64,000 bases of DNA, taken from Pseudolactococcus sp041800635 (GTDB lineage: Bacteria; Bacillota; Bacilli; Lactobacillales; Streptococcaceae). Position 1 is the first letter of the stretch. Every line of letters starts with the position of its first letter. A program made the position numbers and the translations under genes. Shown here piece after piece: positions 1 through 7,930 of the stretch. The DNA is taken from contig CP181259.1 of NCBI GenBank assembly GCA_047833645.1, positions 1,550,001 through 1,614,000 of the forward strand, read 5' to 3'. The notes under the pieces are model-generated. The model was not told the DNA's origin. It did not search any database and saw only the letters and a list, made by a program, of their open reading frames with translations.

Positions 1-61
1 TTCAGCTTCACCAATTAACAAACGCACAAGCCACATCACTGTGGTTGTGACAGAAAAATAA
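1..61 (+). CDS. rplV: 50S ribosomal protein L22, C-terminal end (partial)
   Basis: Only the last 19 codons and the TAA stop (59-61) are inside the window. Reading from base 2 they end in RTSHITVVVTEK, the usual L22 tail. L22 binds 23S rRNA and lines the peptide exit tunnel. The next gene, rpsC, follows after 12 bases, which is the normal S10-operon order, so this is the 3' end of rplV, cut by the window edge. Confidence 0.9.
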   Translation, partial: SASPINKRTSHITVVVTEK

Positions 62-73
62 GGAGGTAAAATC

Positions 74-727
74 GTGGGTCAAAAAGTACATCCTATTGGC
101 ATGCGTGTCGGAATCATTCGTGACTGGGACGCAAAATGGTATGCTGAAAAAGAATACGCAAGTTACCTCCATGAGGACCTTGCAATCCGTAAACTTGTTC
201 AATCTAAACTTGCGGATGCTTCAGTTTCAACGATTGAAACTGAACGTGCTGTAAACAAAGTCATCGTGACTTTGCACACAGCTAAACCAGGTATGGTAAT
301 TGGTAAATCAGGCGCTAGCGTTGATGCACTTCGTGCTGAATTAAATGCTTTGACTGGTAAACAAGTTCACATTAACATCGTTGAAATCAAAAAACCTGAC
401 CTTGATGCTCACCTTGTCGGTGAAGGTATCGCGCGTCAACTTGAACAACGTGTGGCTTTCCGTCGTGCTCAAAAACAAGCAATCCAACGTACAATGCGTG
501 CTGGTGCCAAAGGTATCAAAACACAAGTATCTGGTCGATTGAATGGTGCAGACATTGCCCGTGCTGAAGGTTATTCAGAAGGAACTGTGCCATTGCACAC
601 ACTCCGTGCTGATATCGACTATGCATGGGAAGAAGCAGATACAACTTATGGTAAACTTGGCGTTAAAGTTTGGATTTACCGTGGTGAAATCTTGCCAACT
701 AAAAAATCAGTGAAAGGAGACAAATAA
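74..727 (+). CDS. rpsC: 30S ribosomal protein S3
   Basis: 217-residue S3, normal length for Firmicutes. S3 sits at the mRNA entry channel of the 30S head and has helicase-related activity there. The KH RNA-binding domain is visible, with the GxxG loop IGKSG near residue 78, and the C-terminal S3 domain follows. The start is GTG at 74, fixed by AGGAGG at 61-66. The stop codon overlaps the rplP ATG, so translation is probably coupled. Confidence 0.97.
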   Translation: MGQKVHPIGMRVGIIRDWDAKWYAEKEYASYLHEDLAIRKLVQSKLADASVSTIETERAVNKVIVTLHTAKPGMVIGKSGASVDALRAELNALTGKQVHINIVEIKKPDLDAHLVGEGIARQLEQRVAFRRAQKQAIQRTMRAGAKGIKTQVSGRLNGADIARAEGYSEGTVPLHTLRADIDYAWEEADTTYGKLGVKVWIYRGEILPTKKSVKGDK

Positions 728-1155
728 TGTTAGTACCTAAACGTGTGAAACACCGCCGCGAATTCCGTGGTAAAATGCGTGGGGAAGCTAAAGGCGGCAA
801 AGAAGTCGCATTTGGTGAATTTGGTCTCCAAGCAACAACTTCTCACTGGATCACAAACCGTCAAATCGAGGCTGCTCGTATTGCCATGACACGTTACATG
901 AAACGTGGTGGTAAAGTTTGGATCAAAATCTTCCCTCATAAATCATATACTGCAAAAGCTATCGGGGTCCGTATGGGTTCTGGTAAAGGGGCACCTGAAG
1001 GTTGGGTTTCTCCAGTTAAACGCGGTAAAGTAATGTTCGAAATCGCTGGCGTTTCAGAAGAAGTCGCTCGCGAAGCATTACGTCTTGCATCACACAAACT
1101 TCCTGTTAAAACTAAGTTTGTAAAACGTGCTGAGGAGGAAACAAATGAAGCTTAA
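727..1155 (+). CDS. rplP: 50S ribosomal protein L16
   Basis: 142-residue L16, beginning MLVPKRVKHRREFRGKM as in other bacteria. L16 binds 23S rRNA near the peptidyl-transferase centre and organises the A-site tRNA elbow. It is a few residues longer than the common 137-residue form because of an acidic tail (RAEEETNEA). The tail codons contain the GAGGAGG ribosome-binding site of rpmC, and the two genes overlap by 11 bases. Confidence 0.97.
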   Translation: MLVPKRVKHRREFRGKMRGEAKGGKEVAFGEFGLQATTSHWITNRQIEAARIAMTRYMKRGGKVWIKIFPHKSYTAKAIGVRMGSGKGAPEGWVSPVKRGKVMFEIAGVSEEVAREALRLASHKLPVKTKFVKRAEEETNEA

Positions 1156-1351
1156 TGAAGTAAAATCACTTTTGACAGAACTTCGTGGTCTTTCAGCTGA
1201 AGAACTCGCAACACGCGAACAAGATTTGAAAAAAGAATTGTTCGACTTGCGTTTCCAAGCAGCTGCTGGTCAGCTTGAAAACACTGTCCGCCTCAACGAA
1301 GTTAAGAAAACAATCGCTCGCGTGAAAACTGTTCAACGCGAAGCGAAATAA
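1145..1351 (+). CDS. rpmC: 50S ribosomal protein L29
   Basis: 68-residue L29, starting MKLNEVKSLL at ATG 1145. An in-frame upstream start at 1127 lacks a ribosome-binding site, whereas GAGGAGG inside the end of rplP is correctly placed for 1145. L29 contacts L23 at the tunnel exit, where trigger factor and SRP dock. The short, charged, largely helical sequence is typical. Confidence 0.95.
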   Translation: MKLNEVKSLLTELRGLSAEELATREQDLKKELFDLRFQAAAGQLENTVRLNEVKKTIARVKTVQREAK

Positions 1352-1373
1352 TAGATAGGGAGAAACCTTTAAA

Positions 1374-1634
1374 ATGGAACGTAATCAACGTAAAGTTTAT
1401 CAAGGCCGCGTGGTTTCTGACAAAATGGACAAAACCATTACTGTTGTCATCGAAACAAAACGTAACCACCCTGTCTATGGTAAACGTATTAACTACTCTA
1501 AAAAATTGAAAGCTCACGACGAAAACAACTCAGCTAAAACTGGTGATATCGTTCGCGTGATGGAAACTCGTCCTTTGTCTAAAGACAAACGTTTCCGTCT
1601 TGTTGAAATCGTTGAAGAAGCAGTCATCATCTAA
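1374..1634 (+). CDS. rpsQ: 30S ribosomal protein S17
   Basis: 86-residue S17, a primary 16S rRNA-binding protein of the OB fold needed for early assembly of the 30S body. The family segments GRVVSDKMDKTITV and HDENN near the middle are present. A GGGAGAAA-type ribosome-binding site lies at about 1358-1366. It occupies the standard place between rpmC and rplN. Confidence 0.96.
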   Translation: MERNQRKVYQGRVVSDKMDKTITVVIETKRNHPVYGKRINYSKKLKAHDENNSAKTGDIVRVMETRPLSKDKRFRLVEIVEEAVII

Positions 1635-1657
1635 CATTCTAAAAGGAGGAATTTGCT

Positions 1658-2026
1658 GTGATTCAATCAGAATCTCGTTTGAAAGTTGCTGATAACAGCG
1701 GTGCCAAAGAAATTCTTGCTATCAAAGTCCTAGGTGGCTCTGGTCGTAAATTTGCTGGTATCGGTGATGTTATTGTTGCATCTGTAAAAGCTGCAGCTCC
1801 TGGCGGAGTTGTTAAAAAAGGTGAAGTTGTCAAAGCGGTAATCGTGCGTACTAAATCAGGCGCACGCCGTACAGACGGTTCATACATCAAGTTCGACGAA
1901 AACGCTGCTGTTATCATCAAAGATGACAAAACGCTTCGTGGAACACGTATCTTTGGCCCAGTTGCTCGCGAATTGCGTGAAGGTAACTTCATGAAAATCG
2001 TGTCATTGGCACCAGAAGTACTTTAA
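1658..2026 (+). CDS. rplN: 50S ribosomal protein L14
   Basis: 122-residue L14, exactly the usual length, starting MIQSESRLKVADNSGA. L14 lies at the subunit interface and takes part in bridge B8 with 16S rRNA. The start is GTG at 1658 behind AAAGGAGG (1643-1650). Its TAA stop lies inside the base of an 11-bp perfect hairpin (2025-2050), which may slow 3' exonucleases or tune expression of rplX. Confidence 0.97.
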   Translation: MIQSESRLKVADNSGAKEILAIKVLGGSGRKFAGIGDVIVASVKAAAPGGVVKKGEVVKAVIVRTKSGARRTDGSYIKFDENAAVIIKDDKTLRGTRIFGPVARELREGNFMKIVSLAPEVL

Positions 2027-2109
2027 GCTTTAAACTTAGGTTTAAAGCTTAAGCTAACAAAACACAAACACAGTCCCCTTGTATTTATAAGGGTGTCGCA
2101 TGATGCGAC
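2025..2109 (+). other. Hairpin-rich rplN-rplX spacer
   Basis: Between rplN and rplX are AAGCTTTAAAC (2025-2035) and GTTTAAAGCTT (2040-2050), a perfect 11-bp stem with a 4-base loop. A second perfect stem is GTCGCA-TGA-TGCGAC at 2095-2109. Neither is followed by a T-tract, so transcript protection or translational control is more likely than termination. Confidence 0.6.
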
Positions 2110-2134
2110 GTAAGAAAATTAGGAGAAAATTCAA

Positions 2135-2440
2135 ATGTTTGTCAAAACAGGTGATACTGTCAAAGTCATCGCGGGCAAAAGCCGCGGTTTGACTGGTAAA
2201 GTGATTAAAGCTTTGCCAAAAGCTAACAAAGTCGTTGTTGAAGGTGCTAACATGATCAAAAAACACCAAAAACCAAACAACGAAAATCCAAACGGTGCGA
2301 TTCTTGAATTAGAAGCGCCTATCCATGTGTCAAACGTACAAGTACTTGACAAAAATGGTGTAGCTGGCCGTGTTGGTTATAAAGTTGAAGGCGACAAAAA
2401 AGTGCGTTACAACAAAAAATCTGGCGAAATCCTAGATTAA
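2135..2440 (+). CDS. rplX: 50S ribosomal protein L24
   Basis: 101-residue L24, an assembly initiator that binds the 5' domain of 23S rRNA. The N-terminal KOW motif is visible (GDTVKVIAGKSRGLTGKV, residues about 6-23). An AGGAGAA site precedes ATG 2135. The gene is separated from rplN by a hairpin-rich 108-base gap, unlike the tight spacing elsewhere in the operon. Confidence 0.96.
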   Translation: MFVKTGDTVKVIAGKSRGLTGKVIKALPKANKVVVEGANMIKKHQKPNNENPNGAILELEAPIHVSNVQVLDKNGVAGRVGYKVEGDKKVRYNKKSGEILD

Positions 2441-2462
2441 TAGACACGGAAAGGAGAATATA

Positions 2463-3005
2463 ATGACTAATCGTTTGAAAGAAAAATACACTAACGAAGT
2501 AATCCCAGCGTTGACTGAAAAATTCAACTACACATCTGTTATGGCTGTGCCAAAAGTTGACAAAATCGTCCTCAACATGGGTGTTGGTGATGCAGTAAAC
2601 AACTCAAAAAACCTTGATAAAGCAGTTGCTGAATTGGCTTTAATCTCTGGTCAAAAACCATTGATCACAAAAGCTAAGAAATCAATCGCTGGTTTCCGTT
2701 TGCGTGAAGGCGTTGCGATCGGAGCGAAAGTAACACTCCGTGGCGAACGTATGTACGAATTTCTTGATAAATTGGTATCTGTCTCTCTTCCACGTGTCCG
2801 TGACTTCCATGGTGTCTCAAACAAAGCGTTTGATGGCCGCGGTAACTACACGCTAGGTGTGAAAGAACAGCTCATCTTCCCAGAAATTACGTATGATAAC
2901 GTAGATAAAGTCCGTGGTTTGGACGTTGTTATCGTAACAACAGCTAACACTGACGAAGAATCACGTGAATTGCTTGCTAAACTTGGCATGCCTTTCGCTA
3001 AATAA
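2463..3005 (+). CDS. rplE: 50S ribosomal protein L5
   Basis: 180-residue L5, which binds 5S rRNA and contacts S13 and the P-site tRNA in the central protuberance. It starts MTNRLKEKYTNEVIPAL and contains the family segments MGVGDAVNN and KKSIAGFRLREG. AAGGAG at 2451-2456 precedes the ATG. Downstream rpsN begins 17 bases after the stop. Confidence 0.97.
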   Translation: MTNRLKEKYTNEVIPALTEKFNYTSVMAVPKVDKIVLNMGVGDAVNNSKNLDKAVAELALISGQKPLITKAKKSIAGFRLREGVAIGAKVTLRGERMYEFLDKLVSVSLPRVRDFHGVSNKAFDGRGNYTLGVKEQLIFPEITYDNVDKVRGLDVVIVTTANTDEESRELLAKLGMPFAK

Positions 3006-3022
3006 TATAGGAGGTAAATATC

Positions 3023-3208
3023 TTGGCTAAAAAATCAATGATTGCAAAGAACAAGCGCCCAGCGAAGTTCACAACGCAAGCGTACACACGTTGCGAAAAA
3101 TGTGGTCGTCCACATTCAGTATACCGTAAATTCCAACTTTGCCGTATTTGCTTCCGTGAATTGGCATATAAAGGGCAAATCCCAGGCGTTAAAAAAGCAT
3201 CTTGGTAA
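3023..3208 (+). CDS. rpsN: 30S ribosomal protein S14, zinc-binding type Z
   Basis: 61-residue short S14 of the zinc-binding (C+) class. Two Cys-x2-Cys pairs are visible (CEKC and CRIC), spaced as in the zinc ribbon of type-Z S14. The start is TTG at 3023 behind AGGAGG (3009-3014); no other start gives the conserved MAKKSMIAKNKRP beginning. S14 is a late 30S head protein. A strongly structured spacer follows before rpsH. Confidence 0.96.
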   Translation: MAKKSMIAKNKRPAKFTTQAYTRCEKCGRPHSVYRKFQLCRICFRELAYKGQIPGVKKASW

Positions 3209-3211
3209 TTT

Positions 3212-3290
3212 TTGACGCTGTCTGCTTCGTTGGTGTTCAGCTCACAACCGCAAGGTTGCGTCGTTTCCACCGCCTCGCAGACAACGCCAA
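3212..3290 (+). ncRNA. Structured RNA element in the rpsN-rpsH spacer
   Basis: The arms 3212-3225 and 3277-3290 pair at 12 of 14 positions. Nested inside are GGTG (3232-3235) with CACC (3268-3271), and CAACC-GCAA-GGTTG (3245-3258), a 5-bp stem closed by a GNRA tetraloop. There is no T-tract and no ORF. The rest of the 255-base gap (3291-3463) shows no clear structure. It may be a regulatory or processing element of the spc mRNA; function unknown. Confidence 0.5.
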
Positions 3291-3463
3291 AAACTTTTAC
3301 TTAGCATTTGCTTTGTAAAGACCTTGCTTTTTGAATGATGGGCTTAGGCTACCTAAGTTGCTGAATTCTGGAATTTATAAATCTGCTAGTTTTGTTGCTA
3401 GTGGAGTCGTTAATGAACAAGTGATGCTTACATCAAACTATTCATAATAGGAGAAAAATTAAA

Positions 3464-3862
3464 ATGGTAATGACAGATCCAATCGCAGATTTCCTCACTC
3501 GTATTCGTAACGCTAACATGCGTAAATTCGAAGTCGTTGAAGCACCTGCATCAAAAATCAAACGCGATATCGCAAACATCCTCAAAACTGAAGGTTACGT
3601 TAAAGACGTAGAATTCATTGAAGATGACAAACAAGGGATCATCCGTGTTTTCCTTAAATACGGTAAAGATGGCGAAAAAGTTATCACTAACTTGAAACGT
3701 ATCTCTAAACCTGGTTTGCGTGTTTACGTGAAATCTGGTGAAGTTCCTAAAGTCCTTAATGGTCTTGGTACTGCTGTGATTTCAACATCTGAAGGTGTTG
3801 TGACTGATAAAACAGCTCGCGCTAAAAACATCGGTGGAGAAGTTCTCGCTTACGTTTGGTAA
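3464..3862 (+). CDS. rpsH: 30S ribosomal protein S8
   Basis: 132-residue S8, normal length, starting with MTDPIADFLTRIRNANM after a two-residue MV extension. S8 is a primary binder of 16S rRNA helix 21; in E. coli it also represses the spc operon. The C-terminal signature STSEGVVTDKTARA is present. AGGAGAA precedes ATG 3464. A second ATG at 3470 gives the more usual N terminus and cannot be excluded. Confidence 0.96.
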   Translation: MVMTDPIADFLTRIRNANMRKFEVVEAPASKIKRDIANILKTEGYVKDVEFIEDDKQGIIRVFLKYGKDGEKVITNLKRISKPGLRVYVKSGEVPKVLNGLGTAVISTSEGVVTDKTARAKNIGGEVLAYVW

Positions 3863-3927
3863 GAATTGGCTTTCAATTCTATCTGCAACTGGAAACTCGC
3901 TAGATTCTCTGGCGAAACCCGTGAAAA

Positions 3928-3961
3928 CAGTTAAGCAATGGTGTGAGCCATTGCTTAACTG
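3928..3961 (+). other. 14-bp perfect hairpin between rpsH and rplF
   Basis: CAGTTAAGCAATGG (3928-3941) and CCATTGCTTAACTG (3948-3961) are perfect complements with a 6-base loop. No U-tract follows and rplF starts only 21 bases later, so this is an intra-operon stem rather than an ordinary terminator. Confidence 0.6.
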
Positions 3962-3982
3962 ACAATTTAACAGGAGACAAAC

Positions 3983-4519
3983 ATGTCACGTATTGGTAAT
4001 AAAATTATTACTATCCCTGCTGGCGTTGAGGTTAAACTTGACGGCAATACAGCGACAGTAAAAGGACCGAAAGGCGAGTTAACTCGTACTTTCTCTAAAA
4101 ACATCGAGATCAAAATCGAAGGTACTGAAATTACTTTGCATCGTCCAAACGATTCAAAAGAAATGAAAACTATCCATGGCACAACGCGTGCAAACCTTAA
4201 CAACATGGTAGTTGGTGTATCTGAAGGCTTCAAAAAAGAACTTGAAATGCGCGGGGTTGGTTACCGTGCTCAACTTGCTGGCAATAAATTAACCTTGTCA
4301 GTAGGTAAATCTCACCCAGATGAAGTTGTTGCACCTGACGGCATCACTTTCGAAGTACCATCAAACACGCAAATTAACGTGTCTGGTTCTAACAAAGAAG
4401 TTGTCGGCGAAGTTGCAGCCTACATCCGTGGTTTACGCCCACCTGAGCCATATAAAGGCAAAGGGATTCGTTACGTTGGCGAATTTGTACGACGTAAAGA
4501 AGGTAAAACAGGTAAATAA
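3983..4519 (+). CDS. rplF: 50S ribosomal protein L6
   Basis: 178-residue L6, made of two tandem RNP-like domains, located near the sarcin-ricin loop and the GTPase centre. It starts MSRIGNKIITIPAGVEV, and the C-terminal motif PEPYKGKGIRYVGEF is the family signature. AGGAGA precedes ATG 3983. The following 197-base spacer has no gene but can fold: GTTATTG near 4578 pairs with CAATAAC near 4632 around an inner GTTTT/AAAAC stem. Confidence 0.97.
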   Translation: MSRIGNKIITIPAGVEVKLDGNTATVKGPKGELTRTFSKNIEIKIEGTEITLHRPNDSKEMKTIHGTTRANLNNMVVGVSEGFKKELEMRGVGYRAQLAGNKLTLSVGKSHPDEVVAPDGITFEVPSNTQINVSGSNKEVVGEVAAYIRGLRPPEPYKGKGIRYVGEFVRRKEGKTGK

Positions 4520-4716
4520 GCAATTTTCAAGTTTTGTAGTTTTTGGCCTCTGGTTAATCTTGCGTTCAGCGGGTGAGCTCGGAGTTATTGACTGCATGTT
4601 GATACTGCTTACTGTTTTGAGTAAAACAACCAACAATAACCTTTTGGAGAGAATTTGGCTGCGCAAAGCGGCTTGATAGCTACTAAGAGGGACTAGAAAA
4701 ATAAGAGGTAAATATT

Positions 4717-5064
4717 GTGATTTCTAAACCAGATAAAAATAAAACGCGTCAAAAACGCCATCGTCGCGTACGCGGTAAAATCTCTGGTACTGCAGAGCGC
4801 CCACGTTTGAATGTTTTTCGTTCTAACACAAACATCTATGCACAAGTAATTGATGACATAGCAGGTGTAACGCTCGCAAGTGCCTCATCGTTGAAAGAAA
4901 ACGGTACTAAATCTGAACAAGCTACAGCAGTTGGTACTGCAGTCGCTAAAGCAGCAGTAGCTGCTGGTGTTTCAGAAGTAATCTTCGACCGTGGTGGATA
5001 CCTTTACCATGGACGTGTGCAAGCACTCGCTGAGGCTGCACGTGAAAATGGACTTAAATTCTAA
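4717..5064 (+). CDS. rplR: 50S ribosomal protein L18
   Basis: 115-residue L18, which with L5 and L25-type proteins fixes 5S rRNA in the large subunit. The basic N terminus (KNKTRQKRHRRVRGK) and the ending FDRGGYLYHGRVQALAEAAR are conserved. The start is GTG at 4717, after AAGAGGT. Spacing to rpsE is 20 bases with a GGAAAGGGG ribosome-binding site. Confidence 0.96.
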   Translation: MISKPDKNKTRQKRHRRVRGKISGTAERPRLNVFRSNTNIYAQVIDDIAGVTLASASSLKENGTKSEQATAVGTAVAKAAVAAGVSEVIFDRGGYLYHGRVQALAEAARENGLKF

Positions 5065-5084
5065 GGAAAGGGGTAGACACTAAA

Positions 5085-5579
5085 ATGGCTAGAAACGAAG
5101 AAGTAAAAGAATTCGAAGAACGCGTTGTTGGTATCAACCGTGTTACTAAAGTTGTAAAAGGCGGACGTCGTCTGCGTTTTGCAGCGCTTGTTGTAGTTGG
5201 TGACCGTAACGGTCGCGTTGGATTTGGGACTGGTAAAGCTCAAGAAGTACCAGAAGCTATCCGTAAAGCTATCGAGTCAGCTAAGAAAAACATGATCACA
5301 GTACCAATGGTTGGTACAACTGTACCGCATCAAGTTCTTGGTGAATTTGGCGGCGGTAAGATCTTGATCAAACCTGCTGTCGAAGGGGCTGGCGTCGCAG
5401 CCGGTGGTGCTGTACGTGCCGTCCTCGAACTTGCTGGTGTGGCTGATGTCACATCAAAATCACTTGGTTCAAACACACCAATCAACGTTGTTCGCGCAAC
5501 TGTTGATGGTTTGAAACAACTTAAACGTGCTGAAGATGTTGCCGCATTGCGTGGCGTATCTGTAGCAGACTTAGCGTAA
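5085..5579 (+). CDS. rpsE: 30S ribosomal protein S5
   Basis: 164-residue S5. It has an N-terminal double-stranded-RNA-binding domain with VVVGDRNGRVGFGTGKA around residues 42-58, and a C-terminal S5 fold. It acts at the mRNA entry site and in decoding accuracy (ram phenotype residues lie in this family). rpmD begins 11 bases after the stop with a GAGGA site. Confidence 0.97.
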   Translation: MARNEEVKEFEERVVGINRVTKVVKGGRRLRFAALVVVGDRNGRVGFGTGKAQEVPEAIRKAIESAKKNMITVPMVGTTVPHQVLGEFGGGKILIKPAVEGAGVAAGGAVRAVLELAGVADVTSKSLGSNTPINVVRATVDGLKQLKRAEDVAALRGVSVADLA

Positions 5580-5589
5580 GGAGGATATC

Positions 5590-5769
5590 ATGGCTCAAAT
5601 TAAAATTACTTTGACTAAGTCTCCAATTGGCCGCTTGCCTGCACAACGCGCAACTGTTAAAGCGCTTGGCCTTGGCAGATTGTCAAGCTCAGTCATCAAA
5701 GAAGAATCACCTGCTATCAACGGTATGGTCACTAAGATCGCGCATTTGGTAACAGTTGAAAAAGTTTAA
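5590..5769 (+). CDS. rpmD: 50S ribosomal protein L30
   Basis: 59-residue L30, read directly as MAQIKITLTKSPIGRLPAQR and ending VTVEKV before TAA 5767-5769. The length and the pattern L-GLGRLSSSVIKEESPAI are typical. AGGAGG at 5579-5584 sets the ATG. L30 is a small peripheral large-subunit protein always placed between rpsE and rplO in Firmicutes. The 120-base gap after it contains a CGCG-type hairpin (about 5809-5831) and no gene. Confidence 0.95.
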   Translation: MAQIKITLTKSPIGRLPAQRATVKALGLGRLSSSVIKEESPAINGMVTKIAHLVTVEKV

Positions 5770-5889
5770 TAGGCTAACTATTAATCAAAAATAAAGCGAG
5801 CCTGACACTTCCGCGATTTCCCGCGAAAGTATCTTGGCGTTTAGTAAAGGTTAACTCCCTGTGAGTAACCATAATAGGAGAAATTTATA

Positions 5890-6339
5890 ATGAAATTAAA
5901 TGAACTCAAAGCTGCTGAAGGTAGCCGTAAAGTCCGTAATCGTGTTGGTCGTGGTACTTCGTCTGGTAATGGTAAAACATCTGGTCGTGGTCAAAAAGGT
6001 CAAAAATCTCGTTCAGGCGGCGGTGTCCGTCTTGGTTTCGAGGGTGGTCAAACACCTTTGTTCCGTCGTATGCCTAAACGTGGTTTCTTGAACGTTAACC
6101 GTAAAGATTTCGCGATCGTTAACCTTGACACTTTGAACCGTCTTGAAGATGGCGCAACTGTTTCTGCTGAAACACTGGTTGCTGCTAAAATCATCAAAGA
6201 TGTGAAATCTGGTGTTAAAGTTCTTGGTAACGGCGAACTCACAGTTAAAAACCTTAAAGTTGACGTAGCTAAAGTTTCTGCATCTGCAAAAGCTGCTATT
6301 GAAGCTAACGGTGGTTCAGTTGTAACTCCTGAAGCCTAA
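5890..6339 (+). CDS. rplO: 50S ribosomal protein L15
   Basis: 149-residue L15, with the glycine- and arginine-rich N-terminal extension (KVRNRVGRGTSSGNGKT) that threads into 23S rRNA and the globular C-terminal L18e-like domain. AGGAGAAA precedes ATG 5890. It is the last ribosomal gene before secY; a hairpin and a fresh promoter separate the two. Confidence 0.97.
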   Translation: MKLNELKAAEGSRKVRNRVGRGTSSGNGKTSGRGQKGQKSRSGGGVRLGFEGGQTPLFRRMPKRGFLNVNRKDFAIVNLDTLNRLEDGATVSAETLVAAKIIKDVKSGVKVLGNGELTVKNLKVDVAKVSASAKAAIEANGGSVVTPEA

Positions 6340-6350
6340 AAACAGTCATT

Positions 6351-6380
6351 AGTCTGACGGGATTTTCCCATCAGACTTTT
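6351..6380 (+). terminator. Terminator-like hairpin after rplO
   Basis: AGTCTGACGGG (6351-6361) pairs with CCCATCAGACT (6367-6377) with one internal mismatch, followed by TTTTG. The weak T-tract suggests partial termination ahead of the secY promoter. Confidence 0.6.
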
Positions 6381-6399
6381 GATGATTTTAGTCAGTCAT

Positions 6400-6428
6400 T
6401 TGAATTTTAGCTTTAATTATAGTATAGT
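6400..6428 (+). promoter_or_regulatory. Promoter of secY
   Basis: TTGAAT at 6400-6405 and TATAGT at 6423-6428 are separated by 17 bases, about 70 bases upstream of secY. This gives secY transcription partly independent of the ribosomal genes. Confidence 0.6.
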
Positions 6429-6497
6429 TAAAGAGATGAAACTTTCTTCAAAATATTATGAGATAAAGCTGATTTAAAATCAGAATAAAGGGGTTCT

Positions 6498-7808
6498 ATG
6501 TTTTTTAAACTCTTATTTCAAGCGTTCAAAGTTAAAGAGATTCGAGCAAGAATCTTGTTCACGCTTGGGATTCTATTCGTTTTCCGCTTAGGGGCACATA
6601 TCACGGTGCCTGGGATTAACGTTAATAACTTAAATGCCTTGAGCGATCTCCCATTTTTGTCAATGATGAATATGGTATCAGGAAATGCGATGCAAAGCTT
6701 TTCGGTTTTTGCCATGGGTGTGTCACCGTATATCACGGCTTCCATCATTGTCCAATTATTGCAAATGGATATCCTGCCTAAGTTTGTCGAATGGGGCAAG
6801 CAGGGTGAGATTGGCCGTCGCAAACTGAATCAGGCCACACGTTATATTTCGTTAGTCTTAGCCATGCTCCAATCCGTTGGGATTACAGCAGGCTTTCAGG
6901 CTATGAGTGCTCAAAATATTGTGACAAATCCGACTTGGCAGACTTATTTGTTTATCGGTGCTATCCTCACCACAGGCTCTATGATTGTTGTCTGGCTAGG
7001 TGAGCAAATCACCGATCGAGGGTTTGGTCAAGGGGTGTCTGTCATTATCTTTGCGGGGATCATCTCGTCAATTCCTGGTGCCATTAGCCAAGTTTATCAA
7101 GATAAATTTGTTAATGTCCGCTCGGGAGAAATATTCAACTCTAGCATATTTGTCGTGATTCTACTTGTTGCTATGGCAGCTATCGTATTTATCACAACCT
7201 TTGTTCAACAAGCTGAGCGTAAAATTCCAGTCCAATATACGAAACTCGTGCAAGGTGCACCGACAAGTTCATACTTGCCATTGCGGGTCAATCCTGCTGG
7301 GGTTATTCCGGTTATTTTTGCCAGTTCAATTTCTACGGCACCACAAACGATTTTACAGCTCTTGCAACATTCTAATAAGAATATAGCTTGGGTTGAAAAT
7401 ATCAAAAATGCCTTAGATTATAACACTTGGACAGGGATGCTATTTTACGCCTTGTTGATAGCACTCTTTACGTTCTTCTATGCTTTTGTTCAGGTAAATC
7501 CTGAAAAAATGGCAGAGAATTTACAAAAACAAGGATCGTATATTCCTTCTGTTCGTCCTGGTAAGGGGACAGAAAAATATATCTCACGTTTGTTGATTCG
7601 TTTGTCAACGGTTGGTGCACTCTTCCTCGGATTAATCTCGATTATTCCGATTGTTGCGACTAACTTGTTTGATCTGCCTAAAATGGTAGCCCTTGGTGGT
7701 ACGAGCCTTTTGATCTTGATTTCTACAGCGATTCAAGGTGCGAAACAATTGGAAGGTTACATGTTTAAACGCCAATATAAAGGCTTTATGGACGATCCAA
7801 TCAAATGA
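6498..7808 (+). CDS. secY: Preprotein translocase channel subunit SecY
   Basis: 436-residue SecY, the ten-TM core of the SecYEG channel that SecA (encoded at 46651) drives. Hydrophobic segments alternate along the whole length. Recognisable parts include the plug/TM2 region (SVFAMGVSPYITASIIVQLLQ, in part), the cytoplasmic loop ERKIPVQYTK and LPLRVNPAGVIPVIFA. GGGG precedes ATG 6498. It lies in its standard place between rplO and adk and is followed by its own terminator. Confidence 0.97.
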   Translation: MFFKLLFQAFKVKEIRARILFTLGILFVFRLGAHITVPGINVNNLNALSDLPFLSMMNMVSGNAMQSFSVFAMGVSPYITASIIVQLLQMDILPKFVEWGKQGEIGRRKLNQATRYISLVLAMLQSVGITAGFQAMSAQNIVTNPTWQTYLFIGAILTTGSMIVVWLGEQITDRGFGQGVSVIIFAGIISSIPGAISQVYQDKFVNVRSGEIFNSSIFVVILLVAMAAIVFITTFVQQAERKIPVQYTKLVQGAPTSSYLPLRVNPAGVIPVIFASSISTAPQTILQLLQHSNKNIAWVENIKNALDYNTWTGMLFYALLIALFTFFYAFVQVNPEKMAENLQKQGSYIPSVRPGKGTEKYISRLLIRLSTVGALFLGLISIIPIVATNLFDLPKMVALGGTSLLILISTAIQGAKQLEGYMFKRQYKGFMDDPIK

Positions 7809-7814
7809 TAAAAG

Positions 7815-7839
7815 ACTGGTCGAAAGACCGGTTTTTTTG
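7815..7839 (+). terminator. Terminator of secY
   Basis: ACTGGTC-GAAA-GACCGGT (7815-7832) with one G-T pair, followed directly by seven T. Confidence 0.85.
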
Positions 7840-7866
7840 ATACTCAAAAAGAATGCCTGCTTGATG

Positions 7867-7895
7867 TTGTCAAAAGGACTTGAAAACGCTAAAAT
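7867..7895 (+). promoter_or_regulatory. Promoter of adk
   Basis: TTGTCA at 7867-7872 and TAAAAT at 7890-7895, spacer 17 bases, located 36 bases upstream of adk and after the secY terminator. Confidence 0.7.
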
Positions 7896-7930
7896 AGAAG
7901 GGTAGAGAAAAATAGACAATTGGAGAACAA

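Noticed and set aside
1663..1992. Long reverse-strand open frames inside ribosomal and ilv genes (for example opposite rplN, ilvD, ptsI).
   Set aside because: They are shadows of strongly biased codon use in the sense gene, with no start signals or neighbours.
4320..4676. 118-codon open frame overlapping the end of rplF and running into the rplF-rplR spacer.
   Set aside because: It begins inside rplF without a ribosome-binding site and resembles no protein; the spacer folds as RNA instead.
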